Assembly: GCF_025566885.1 (NCBI RefSeq)
Contig: NZ_JAOQJQ010000001.1
Location: 868,001 to 932,000 of the forward strand
DNA: 64,000 nucleotides
Origin: Brotonthovivens ammoniilytica
GTDB lineage: Bacteria; Bacillota; Clostridia; Lachnospirales; Lachnospiraceae
Reading direction: 5' to 3'
The notes under the pieces were generated by a model. That model worked only from the letters and a program-made list of their open reading frames with translations, had not been told where the DNA came from and made no database searches. The position numbers and the translations under genes were made by a program. Below, piece after piece: positions 9,075-16,061 of this stretch. The number at the start of each line of letters is the position of its first letter. The first letter of the stretch is position 1.

Positions 9075-10268
9075 CTATTTGTCAATACATACTTTACAGG
9101 GGCTGTATCCCTGCTCCATCAGTTCTTTTCTGGAATCGTGGGATACTCTTAAGGATTCTGCCGGTATCTGGGATACGCTCCCGCATCCGGATAGATGAAA
9201 CTTTTCCGTTCCGGTATTTATAATATACGTATATTTTTCCTGTCTGCTTTTACTTTCACGTTCCAGTTTTGCCTCATCCATGCTGGCAACATCATCCCCG
9301 CAGCTGTAATTCTGACTTGGCTTTGTATTCCAGGTGATCTCCTTTCCATTGGAAACAGCAATTATTTCCCCCTGGAGATCTGTACGGTACAGAGATGCTT
9401 TCGTTTTCTTAATCCTTTTCATGGCTGATTTTGCAGGATGTCCATATGGATTCCCAAATCCTGCGCTGATCACTACCGCTGACGGATCCACCGCCTTTAA
9501 AAACTGATCTGTCCCGGAGCTGCTGCTGCCATGATGGCTTGCCATATAAACGTCCGATTTCAATGTAAGACCTGAAGCAGTCATATCTGCCTCACTTTCT
9601 GCCGATGCGTCCCCGCAGATCAGAAAACTATTGCTTCCATATCGAAGGCGGATTCCTATAGAGTTATCATTTTCTTCTTCATACTGATAATTTTTCGGAC
9701 ATACAATGGTAAACTCAGCATTGCCAAGCTCATAGGTCTGTCCCACAGATGGGTGGATTTCCAAAAATCCCTTTCTTTTCATAACTGAAAGATATGACTG
9801 GTAAATTTTTGTATCAGCCTGATAATCAGGGCTTAATACCAGTCTGCACTGGAATTTATTCAGAACACCCACAAGCCCGTTTAAATGATCATCATCGTAA
9901 TGGGAAACTACCACATAATCAAGCTCGCTGATCCCAAGATTTTTCAGATAGCTGACAACATAGGAGGATTTTGTACTGTCTCCGCCGTCAATAAGCATAT
10001 AATGCCCTCCGCATTCTGCCAGCACGGCATTTCCCTGTCCTACATCCAAGAATCTTACCGTAAGATCATCCGTAAACGCATCCCCGGATACAGCTCCGGC
10101 TTCCACCGCCTCAGATACACTCTCCTGCTGAGAAATCTTCTTAATATCGGAAGAATCCTCATAAGATGCCTCTTTCCTGCATCCGGAAAACAGGCTCACC
10201 GCCGTAAGCAGTACCAGTAAAACAATGGGTCTTAGCCATGTCCTTTCTCTGGTTGTTCTTTTTTTCAT
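9075..10268 (-). CDS. Secreted metallo-beta-lactamase-fold lipoprotein, ComEC-like, with C-terminal Cys-rich (Ada-type) domain
   Basis: A 397-residue lipoprotein (LFSGC lipobox near residue 30). Residues about 65-310 form an MBL domain like the hydrolase part of ComEC: FLDVGQGNA, then the metal motif SHYDDDHLNG, CGDASAESE, ASHHGSSSSG and HPAKSAMKRI. The usual first metal His of HxHxDH is replaced by Tyr-Asp (HYDDDH), as in many ComEC-type domains. The last ~45 residues (INTGTEKFHLSGCGSV to YSPCKVC) are the small Ada-like zinc domain often fused to secreted nucleases. A nuclease or phosphodiesterase acting on extracellular nucleic acid is likely but unproven. It is monocistronic. Confidence 0.82.
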   Translation of the reverse strand: MKKRTTRERTWLRPIVLLVLLTAVSLFSGCRKEASYEDSSDIKKISQQESVSEAVEAGAVSGDAFTDDLTVRFLDVGQGNAVLAECGGHYMLIDGGDSTKSSYVVSYLKNLGISELDYVVVSHYDDDHLNGLVGVLNKFQCRLVLSPDYQADTKIYQSYLSVMKRKGFLEIHPSVGQTYELGNAEFTIVCPKNYQYEEENDNSIGIRLRYGSNSFLICGDASAESEADMTASGLTLKSDVYMASHHGSSSSGTDQFLKAVDPSAVVISAGFGNPYGHPAKSAMKRIKKTKASLYRTDLQGEIIAVSNGKEITWNTKPSQNYSCGDDVASMDEAKLERESKSRQEKYTYIINTGTEKFHLSGCGSVSQIPAESLRVSHDSRKELMEQGYSPCKVCIDK

Positions 10269-10349
10269 GTTTTTCTCCCATCAAAGTTCTGCAGAAAACC
10301 GTCTAAGTTCCTCTGCTGCCATTGAACGGGAGCTTCATTTCATGATCAT

Positions 10350-11279
10350 CTAAACCCGCTCAAACAACACCTTGATTCTGCCTCCGCAGATCATATCTCC
10401 GCTTTCCATTCCATATTCGCGGATACTCATATGTTCTGCAGTTTGGGCATCTTTTATTACAAGATATTCGGTTTTTCCTCCTCCGATAGTACCAAAGCAT
10501 GTTCCGTTTCTATCAATCAGCATTCTGCAGCCAATCTCTCTGGGCGCAGAGCCTTCCTTTTCTATAATCACAGCCATCACCCCGGAAAAGCCCCCGGACA
10601 GTCTGTTTAAAACATCCCCCGGCAGCTGAGCAAATGACTTTTTATTTTTTTCCATAATCAGCTGGGCAGCCACACTTACTGCAATCTCTTCCGGTGTTCT
10701 GGCAGAAATTGACAGCCCCACCGGGGCATGAATCAGATCTTTCGCCCCTTGAGCAGCGTCCCATTTATCCATCTGTTTTTTTAACTCCGCAGTCTTTCTG
10801 CGGCTTCCAATCATCCCTAGATATTCAAAAGGCTGTTTTAAAATCTGTCTGACACAGGAAAAATCAAAAACATGGCTCCTTGTCATAACCAGATAATAGG
10901 TATTTTTATAAGGATGAAGGGTTTCAAAAATATGTTCAAAGTCCCCACAGATCAATTCTTTTGCATCCGGAAAATACGCTTCTTTTAAAAGCTCTTTCCG
11001 ATCATCGTATACTATAGTTTCAAACCCCAGCCAGGCTCCCATCCGGCAGACCTGACGGGCCACATGTCCGCTTCCAAAAATCACCAGACGAAAGACTCCG
11101 GCAATGACCTCTTCAAAGCAGCTCTCCTTGTGATACTGCCGGATACCACTCTCATCCGGGCACTCGTTAGGAAGTATCTCTTCCATACATCCTTTTTTTG
11201 CTCCGCTTAAATAGGTTCTGACGCCCACCATGCCTTCTGCAGCTGTTTTTTTTGCAATTAATTTATAATTCATATTCAT
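10350..11279 (-). CDS. xdhC: XdhC/CoxI-family molybdenum-hydroxylase maturation protein with reversed domain order
   Basis: A 309-residue accessory protein for insertion of sulfurated or selenated molybdenum cofactor into xanthine-dehydrogenase-type enzymes. The Rossmann half comes first (LVIFGSGHVARQVCRMGAWLGF, residues about 65-85; GMIGSRRK; TPEEIAVSVAAQL). The CoxI-type domain comes last (GVMAVIIEKEGSAPREIGCRM, GTIGGG, ICGGRIKVLFE). Classical XdhC has the opposite order. The start overlaps the end of yqeC by 17 bases, so it is the last gene of the yedF-yqeB-yqeC-xdhC operon. No hydroxylase gene itself is present here. Confidence 0.85.
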   Translation of the reverse strand: MNMNYKLIAKKTAAEGMVGVRTYLSGAKKGCMEEILPNECPDESGIRQYHKESCFEEVIAGVFRLVIFGSGHVARQVCRMGAWLGFETIVYDDRKELLKEAYFPDAKELICGDFEHIFETLHPYKNTYYLVMTRSHVFDFSCVRQILKQPFEYLGMIGSRRKTAELKKQMDKWDAAQGAKDLIHAPVGLSISARTPEEIAVSVAAQLIMEKNKKSFAQLPGDVLNRLSGGFSGVMAVIIEKEGSAPREIGCRMLIDRNGTCFGTIGGGKTEYLVIKDAQTAEHMSIREYGMESGDMICGGRIKVLFERV

Positions 11280-11982
11280 AATCTGCCTTCCAGAATATCT
11301 TTTTATGCAGGGAAATCACACAATAGGAAAATGGAAAATCTGCCTTTTTTTTCATTTTCATAAAAATATGTTCTCCTATTTCTGCCTGCTCTTTGCAGTC
11401 CGCCTGATTCAACACAAAACAGCATCGGCGTCTCCAGGCCGCCAAATCCTGCGCCTGGCAGATTTTAGGACCATACCCTTCCAGGAAAATCCTTTCATAA
11501 GTCTCCGGCGTAATCTGTTCTTCCTGTGAAAACATCAGCTGATACCGATGCACTTCATCTCCGCACAGCAATCCCATTTTTGAAAGCCCCAAAAGTACAA
11601 CAAGACTGCCGCACCAGTCCGGAATTACCGGCTCATAGTCTGCCGGTACTTTCAGCGATTTCATTTTTGCCCCGTCTGCCTCAATCAACACCACATCTGC
11701 CAGCCTTGCCAGCCGGCGCATAACAGCATCCGGCCAGGCCGAAATCTTTTCCGGCTGTACCAGTCTTCCGGTGACACAGATTCCATAGCGGTTTAACACA
11801 TCCTTCACCGCCGTTTCATCTGCACTGGCAGTAAACAGCTCCTTTTGCCTTGGTGTACCCATTTTAGTGGTAGTCATAATCAGTACTTTTTTCTGTTTTT
11901 GTAAATATTTTTCTGCACAGGCATAAATGGTGGAAGTTTTCCCGCCGGCCCCTGCAAAAGCAATGATATTTTTTGATTCCAT
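11263..11982 (-). CDS. yqeC: YqeC, putative selenium-dependent molybdenum hydroxylase maturation protein
   Basis: A 239-residue P-loop protein that begins with KNIIAFAGAGGKTST, the Walker A of the YqeC family, followed by VLIMTTTKMG and the acidic VVLIEADGAKMKSLKVP block. The family occurs with yqeB and yedF in organisms that make selenium-dependent molybdenum hydroxylases. Its biochemical step is not firmly known. The frame is open further upstream, but AGGAG six bases before the ATG at 11982 and the family N-terminus fix the start. It begins 14 bases after yqeB. Confidence 0.88.
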   Translation of the reverse strand: MESKNIIAFAGAGGKTSTIYACAEKYLQKQKKVLIMTTTKMGTPRQKELFTASADETAVKDVLNRYGICVTGRLVQPEKISAWPDAVMRRLARLADVVLIEADGAKMKSLKVPADYEPVIPDWCGSLVVLLGLSKMGLLCGDEVHRYQLMFSQEEQITPETYERIFLEGYGPKICQAQDLAAWRRRCCFVLNQADCKEQAEIGEHIFMKMKKKADFPFSYCVISLHKKIFWKADYEYEL

Positions 11983-11996
11983 AACGCTCCTGCCAG

Positions 11997-12830
11997 TCAA
12001 AAGGTATTTCTTCTGTCTGCATTTTGCAGTTCCCAGCGCAAAACCGCTTCCAGTACGCCTCCTGCAATGCACCTTGCCTTATCTGAAATGGTAAAACAAT
12101 TATTAAGCTCTCCGATTCTAGGATCAATATCCGCAATTTTCAATCCGGCCTTTACCGGATACCAGTTTCGTATCAGCCCCCGCAGAATACCGGAAATAGA
12201 AGCTTTTACCGGAACCTGCATCCCGCCATCTGTCTCTATCAGGGCAATATCCTCTCCTGCTGTCACGATCTTGCCAATCCGGGAAATATGTCTGATTTTG
12301 CCGCCGGCGGGAGCATAAATCACCCGCTCCTTTGAAAATCCGCCGATATTCCCGGGCACACCTGTATCTGCCTTAGGGCATCCCTGATAAATCAGCCGGC
12401 CCAGATCATGCCCCCGTTTGGTCTCCACAACCACATCTACATCTTCCCCCGCGCTAAATCCGGGACCAAGCCCTATGGTAAGAGGAGCCATATCTTTTGT
12501 AGTTCCGCAGTTTCTTTTGGCAAGAATGGCATCTATCAGAATGTCCGGCCGCAAAGCTTCGATGGCCTCTCCTTTAGGATCTTTCATAACTGTCAGCTGC
12601 CCTGCCCTTACCAGCGCTTCTGCCTCCTGGAAATCATGGGCACACACAGCCCGGATTCCCTCTACTACAGCTTCCCCTTCATAAATTGCTTCCGAAAAAG
12701 AAACCTGCCTGCGAATAGACGTGGGGTGTTCTGCTTCCAGCACTAAAACCGGATACCCGCAGCGGGACAGCTTAAAGATCGTCCCTGAAGCAAGGTCCCC
12801 GCCGCCGCGCACTATAATAAAATGTTTCAT
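11997..12830 (-). CDS. yqeB: YqeB / EF2563-family selenium-dependent molybdenum hydroxylase system protein
   Basis: A 277-residue protein with an N-terminal nucleotide-binding fold (IVRGGGDLASGTIFKLSRCG), the conserved AKRNCGTTKDMAPLTIGLGP segment and a C-terminal lipoyl-like beta region (ALIETDGGMQVPVKASISG). This is the EF2563/YqeB family, a genomic marker of selenium-dependent molybdenum hydroxylases. A TTG at 12857 lies upstream, but GGAGGAG ahead of the ATG at 12830 and the family N-terminus KHFIIVRGGGD fix the start. It is in an operon with yedF (34-base gap) and yqeC. Confidence 0.88.
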   Translation of the reverse strand: MKHFIIVRGGGDLASGTIFKLSRCGYPVLVLEAEHPTSIRRQVSFSEAIYEGEAVVEGIRAVCAHDFQEAEALVRAGQLTVMKDPKGEAIEALRPDILIDAILAKRNCGTTKDMAPLTIGLGPGFSAGEDVDVVVETKRGHDLGRLIYQGCPKADTGVPGNIGGFSKERVIYAPAGGKIRHISRIGKIVTAGEDIALIETDGGMQVPVKASISGILRGLIRNWYPVKAGLKIADIDPRIGELNNCFTISDKARCIAGGVLEAVLRWELQNADRRNTF

Positions 12831-12864
12831 CTTACCCTTACTCCTCCGGTTATTCAAACAACAA

Positions 12865-13521
12865 TTACGGCCTGATCAGCTTATCCGCTTCTGCCATTTT
12901 CTGTGCAATCACATACATATTGGTTACTTCTCCCGCCGCCAGCTGATCTGCAATCTGATAATGATTCAGACAGGTTCCACAGGTTAAAATCTCTACCCCC
13001 TGAGCCTCCAGAGACTTGAGATCTTCCAGAGACTCTGAGCCTTCCACAGAAAGATAAGCCCCCGAATTGTACAAAAGAATGGTCTGGGGAAGTACATCCT
13101 GCTGTGTCAGAGCAAAAATGTATCCTTTCATAAGAAGCTTTCCAAGAGCTTCCTCTCCGCTGCCCATCTGATTGGAGGACAGTACAACTACCATCCCCTC
13201 ACGCCTCTGGTCTGCCAGACAGCTCTCCTGGCTTCCTGTCTCCTGTTCTTTTGTTTTATTCTCATCTTCATTGAATCTGTCCTTTAAGATTCCATCTGAT
13301 TTTTTTACAACAATGACTACCTGATACTGATCTGTGGAAATCTTCTCAGAATGAAAATCCAGCTTCTGGCTGGATGCCATTTTCGAAATATTCTGTACAG
13401 CGATTTCATTATCTACAAGGATCTCCACCTCCCCCTGCTGGTGAAGAGACATCACTGCTTTTCTGGCCTCAATCACAGGCAGAGGACACTGTTTTCCTCT
13501 TGCATCAATTTTTACTTTCAT
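12865..13521 (-). CDS. yedF: YedF, TusA-DsrE fusion involved in selenium metabolism
   Basis: A 218-residue protein. Residues 1-75 are a TusA-like sulfur/selenium carrier domain (DARGKQCPLPVIEARKA, with the conserved CPxP cysteine at about residue 12). Residues about 105-215 are a DsrE-like domain (VVLSSNQMGSGEEALGKLL, ILTCGTCLNHY). This fusion is the YedF family, thought to hand selenium to the cofactor-maturation genes downstream. It sits 46 bases after the DUF3343 gene and begins the yedF-yqeB-yqeC-xdhC run. Confidence 0.9.
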   Translation of the reverse strand: MKVKIDARGKQCPLPVIEARKAVMSLHQQGEVEILVDNEIAVQNISKMASSQKLDFHSEKISTDQYQVVIVVKKSDGILKDRFNEDENKTKEQETGSQESCLADQRREGMVVVLSSNQMGSGEEALGKLLMKGYIFALTQQDVLPQTILLYNSGAYLSVEGSESLEDLKSLEAQGVEILTCGTCLNHYQIADQLAAGEVTNMYVIAQKMAEADKLIRP

Positions 13522-13567
13522 TTTCTGCTCCTTTGCCGGCCGTCTGTTCAGAATACGGCCCTCTGTT

Positions 13568-13804
13568 TTAAAACATCATTTCCGTCAGCTGCTCATAGCA
13601 TATGTGATTCTGTTTCATGGCAGTCTCCCATGCATCCTGCATGTCAGGATCTGTCATCCAGCACATCCCGCATCCTGCCTTAAGCTCTCCGGGCACGGGA
13701 ATCAGCCGGCCTGGGAGTCCTCTTTCCCTGCAGAAAGCTTCCATTGCCATGGCCTGGGTAGTGTCCGGAAATGTAATCATACATCTCTTTTTCTTCTGTC
13801 TCAT
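13568..13804 (-). CDS. DUF3343 small protein, putative Se/S carrier-like partner of YedF
   Basis: A 78-residue protein with the DUF3343 pattern CMITFPDTTQAMAMEAF, LPGRLIPVPGELKAGCGMCW, in which the GCGMCW cysteines could carry sulfur or selenium. DUF3343 genes often stand beside yedF or NifS-like genes. The frame stays open upstream to 14020, but a GGAG nine bases before the ATG at 13804, the family length (~80) and a -10 element (13851-13856) inside the longer reading all point to the short form. First gene of the selenium-molybdenum operon. Confidence 0.78.
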   Translation of the reverse strand: MRQKKKRCMITFPDTTQAMAMEAFCRERGLPGRLIPVPGELKAGCGMCWMTDPDMQDAWETAMKQNHICYEQLTEMMF

Positions 13805-13850
13805 CAGACATTTCTCCATTCCTCTGCACTTGCAGTATTCTCTGCTTTTC

Positions 13851-13881
13851 ATTATAATGTGAAGCGTCCTGTTTTTACAGG
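13851..13881 (-). promoter_or_regulatory. -10 element and CCTGT-N4-ACAGG dyad in the divergent promoter region
   Basis: On the minus strand TATAAT (13851-13856) lies about 45 bases before the DUF3343 start. The expected -35 position falls inside a perfect palindrome, CCTGT tttt ACAGG (13868-13881). A regulator bound there could control both the selenium-molybdenum operon and the divergent EamA gene. The dyad is seen; its use is inferred. Confidence 0.4.
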
Positions 13882-13926
13882 TATCAGATTCAAATTTACA
13901 TCCATTATACGAGAAAGGATAAACAT

Positions 13927-14871
13927 ATGACAACACCCAAACAGCATCTGCTGCAAAAAACCTCTGTGGTATGGATCTGTGCACTGATCTGTACCGCACT
14001 TTGGGGCAGTGCATTCCCATGTATCAAAACCGGATATGTATTATTTCAGATTCCGTCTTCCGATACTTCTTCTCAGATTTTATTTGCAGGTCTTCGTTTT
14101 TTCCTTGCAGGTCTTTTGACAATTCTAATCGGAAGCATCGGACAGCGCAGATTTTTGATACCTAAACCAAGCTCTGGTCCTAAAGTATTTGTTCTTTCCA
14201 TGTTCCAGACAGTCATCCAATACCTGCTGTTTTATATCGGCCTGGCTCACACCACCGGTGTCAAGGGTTCTATTCTGGGCGGCACCAGCGTACTGTTTTC
14301 TATTTTAATTGCATGTCTGATCTTCCGTCAGGAAACCTTCAGCAGCAGCAAGCTGGCGGGATGTCTGATTGGATTTGCGGGCATTGTGATTGTAAACTTA
14401 AATGGAGCAGGAATGGAGCTGGGATTTACATTTACGGGAGAAGGATTTATGATCCTGTCTGCTTTATCCTATGCCCTGTCCTCTATTTTTTTCAAACGTT
14501 TTTCCTCCGATGATGACCCGGTAACCCTAAGCGGTTATCAGTTCCTTCTGGGAGGTCTGATTATGATTATTATCGGCGGAGCATCCGGAGGGCGTATCAG
14601 CATTTTAGGCGTATCTTCCATTCTTCTGCTGATCTATATGGCTCTGATTTCCGCTGTGGCATATTCCCTCTGGGGGATGCTTTTAAAATATAATCCGGTA
14701 TCCAAAATTACCGTCTTTGGATTTATGACCCAGGTATTCGGAGTTCTTTTATCGGCACTGATTTTAAAAGAACAGGGAGGGTTTGGCCCCAGAACTTTGC
14801 TGGCTCTGATTCTTGTCTGCATGGGAATCTATCTTGTAAATAAAAGCAAAAAAACCCCATCCTGCGGATGA
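13927..14871 (+). CDS. EamA-family (DMT superfamily) transporter
   Basis: A 314-residue membrane protein with two EamA repeats of five helices. The first starts at WICALICTALWGSAFPCIKTG and the second at FMILSALSYALSSIFFKRFS. ALISAVAYSLWGMLLKYNP near the end is typical of the family. EamA proteins export metabolites, mostly amino acids or their derivatives; the substrate cannot be read from the sequence. It is divergent from the selenium-molybdenum operon and its stop codon lies inside the terminator hairpin that follows. Confidence 0.9.
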   Translation: MTTPKQHLLQKTSVVWICALICTALWGSAFPCIKTGYVLFQIPSSDTSSQILFAGLRFFLAGLLTILIGSIGQRRFLIPKPSSGPKVFVLSMFQTVIQYLLFYIGLAHTTGVKGSILGGTSVLFSILIACLIFRQETFSSSKLAGCLIGFAGIVIVNLNGAGMELGFTFTGEGFMILSALSYALSSIFFKRFSSDDDPVTLSGYQFLLGGLIMIIIGGASGGRISILGVSSILLLIYMALISAVAYSLWGMLLKYNPVSKITVFGFMTQVFGVLLSALILKEQGGFGPRTLLALILVCMGIYLVNKSKKTPSCG

Positions 14872-14888
14872 TCTGCAGGATGGGATTT
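14851..14888. terminator. Bidirectional terminator between EamA gene and rubrerythrin
   Basis: CCCATCCTGC (14856-14865) and GCAGGATGGG (14875-14884) form a perfect ten-pair stem with a nine-base loop. On the minus strand it is followed by a run of seven T, so it mainly ends the rubrerythrin transcript. The EamA stop codon is inside the loop. Confidence 0.8.
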
Positions 14889-14918
14889 ACACAGTATTAT
14901 GCTATGCACCTTTCACAA

Positions 14919-15575
14919 TTAATAGTTTTCTTCTCGCAGTTCAAAAAAGCTCTGAGGATGCGCACATACCGGACATACCTCCGGCGCCTGCTTTCCGATT
15001 ACCAGATGTCCGCAGTTGCGGCATTCCCACATCTTTTCTTCACTCTTTTCAAACACTTTCTGCATTTCAACATTACTTAACAATGCAAGATAACGCTCTT
15101 CATGGCTCTTTTCAATCTCGCCTACCATGCGGAATTTCTCAGCCAGTTCATGAAATCCCTCTTCCTCTGCTTCTTTAGCAAAGGTGGCATACATGTCTGT
15201 CCACTCGTAATTTTCACCTTCTGCGGCATGCTTTAGGTTTTCCTTTGTATCGCCAATGCCGGACAGCTCTTTGAACCACATTTTCGCGTGTTCTTTTTCA
15301 TTTTCAGCTGTCTTTAAAAACAGGGCAGAAATCTGCTCATAGCCTTCCTTTTTGGCAACCGACGCAAAATATGTATATTTATTTCTTGCCTGAGATTCCC
15401 CTGAAAATGCTGCTTCCAGATTTTTTTCTGTTTTTGTCCCTGCATAAGGATTTGTGCTCTCAGTCTCTGCCTTAACAAAAACAGATGCAGGCTGATGACA
15501 GCGGGGACATTTAAAGTCCTCTGTCATCGGCCCCTCATGAATATACCCGCATACCGTACAACGCCATTTTTCCAT
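14919..15575 (-). CDS. Rubrerythrin with rubredoxin-like domains at both ends
   Basis: A 218-residue peroxide-reducing protein. Residues 6-33 are a rubredoxin-type centre (CTVCGYIHEG ... CPRC). The ferritin-like di-iron domain follows (ESQARNKYTYFASVA, ENEKEHAKMWFKEL, EIEKSHEERYLAL, giving the ExxH pairs). A second CxxC centre (CRNCGHLVIG ... CPVC) is at the C-terminus. Classical rubrerythrin has only the C-terminal centre and reverse rubrerythrin only the N-terminal one; clostridia often have both. It reduces H2O2 with electrons from NAD(P)H or ferredoxin. Single gene with a clear AAGGAG site. Confidence 0.93.
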   Translation of the reverse strand: MEKWRCTVCGYIHEGPMTEDFKCPRCHQPASVFVKAETESTNPYAGTKTEKNLEAAFSGESQARNKYTYFASVAKKEGYEQISALFLKTAENEKEHAKMWFKELSGIGDTKENLKHAAEGENYEWTDMYATFAKEAEEEGFHELAEKFRMVGEIEKSHEERYLALLSNVEMQKVFEKSEEKMWECRNCGHLVIGKQAPEVCPVCAHPQSFFELREENY

Positions 15576-15659
15576 ACTATTTCTCCTTATCTGTTGAAAA
15601 TATTCCTGTTTCTTTCTCCAGTATAAGTGATTCTTTTCCTGAAAGTCAATGCTGTAAAT

Positions 15660-15917
15660 TTACAAATATTCATTGAGAAATCTATGCAGTTTTAAGGCCG
15701 CATAGGCCTCATCTTCTCCTTTTGTACAGATTCTGATCTGATCTCCTTCTTTGGCCCCAAGATTTAACAGGCTTAAAATATGTTTGGCATCTGCCGTCCG
15801 CTCTTTTAGCTGTACCTGTACTGCACAATGAAATTTCAGCGCTTCTTTTACCAGCATTCCCGCGGGTCTTACATGCATACCAACGGGATTTGTAATTTTA
15901 AAATAAAATTCCTGCAT
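15660..15917 (-). CDS. HPr-like phosphocarrier lacking the regulatory serine
   Basis: An 85-residue HPr-fold protein. The phospho-acceptor His15 sits in GMHVRPAGML as in PTS HPr. In the usual Ser46 position (AKSIMG in HPr) the sequence reads AKHILSL, so residue 46 is His and HPr kinase could not phosphorylate it there. It is therefore either a PTS paralogue that escapes HprK control or a separate phosphocarrier. No EI or EII gene is adjacent. A start 11 codons upstream is possible, but AGGTGA stands properly before the ATG at 15917 and the length then equals that of HPr. Confidence 0.85.
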   Translation of the reverse strand: MQEFYFKITNPVGMHVRPAGMLVKEALKFHCAVQVQLKERTADAKHILSLLNLGAKEGDQIRICTKGEDEAYAALKLHRFLNEYL

Positions 15918-16061
15918 CTTTCCATCACCTTTTTTTCTTACTTTTTCCAAAAATTTTAGATTTCATACATATGTATTTCAGAATTTTGTGTTATTCTACT
16001 AACATATGTTTGATAAATTTTTATAATTATTCAGATCAGCAAGGGAAAGGAATCTATATAT

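Noticed and set aside
11983..12072. Longer N-terminus of YqeC
   Set aside because: The added residues are not family-like, overlap yqeB, and the AGGAG site belongs to the ATG at 11982.
15951..16061. CIRCE heat-shock operator upstream of the dnaK-like gene
   Set aside because: The region has palindromes such as ATACATATGTAT but not the TTAGCACTC-N9-GAGTGCTAA element.
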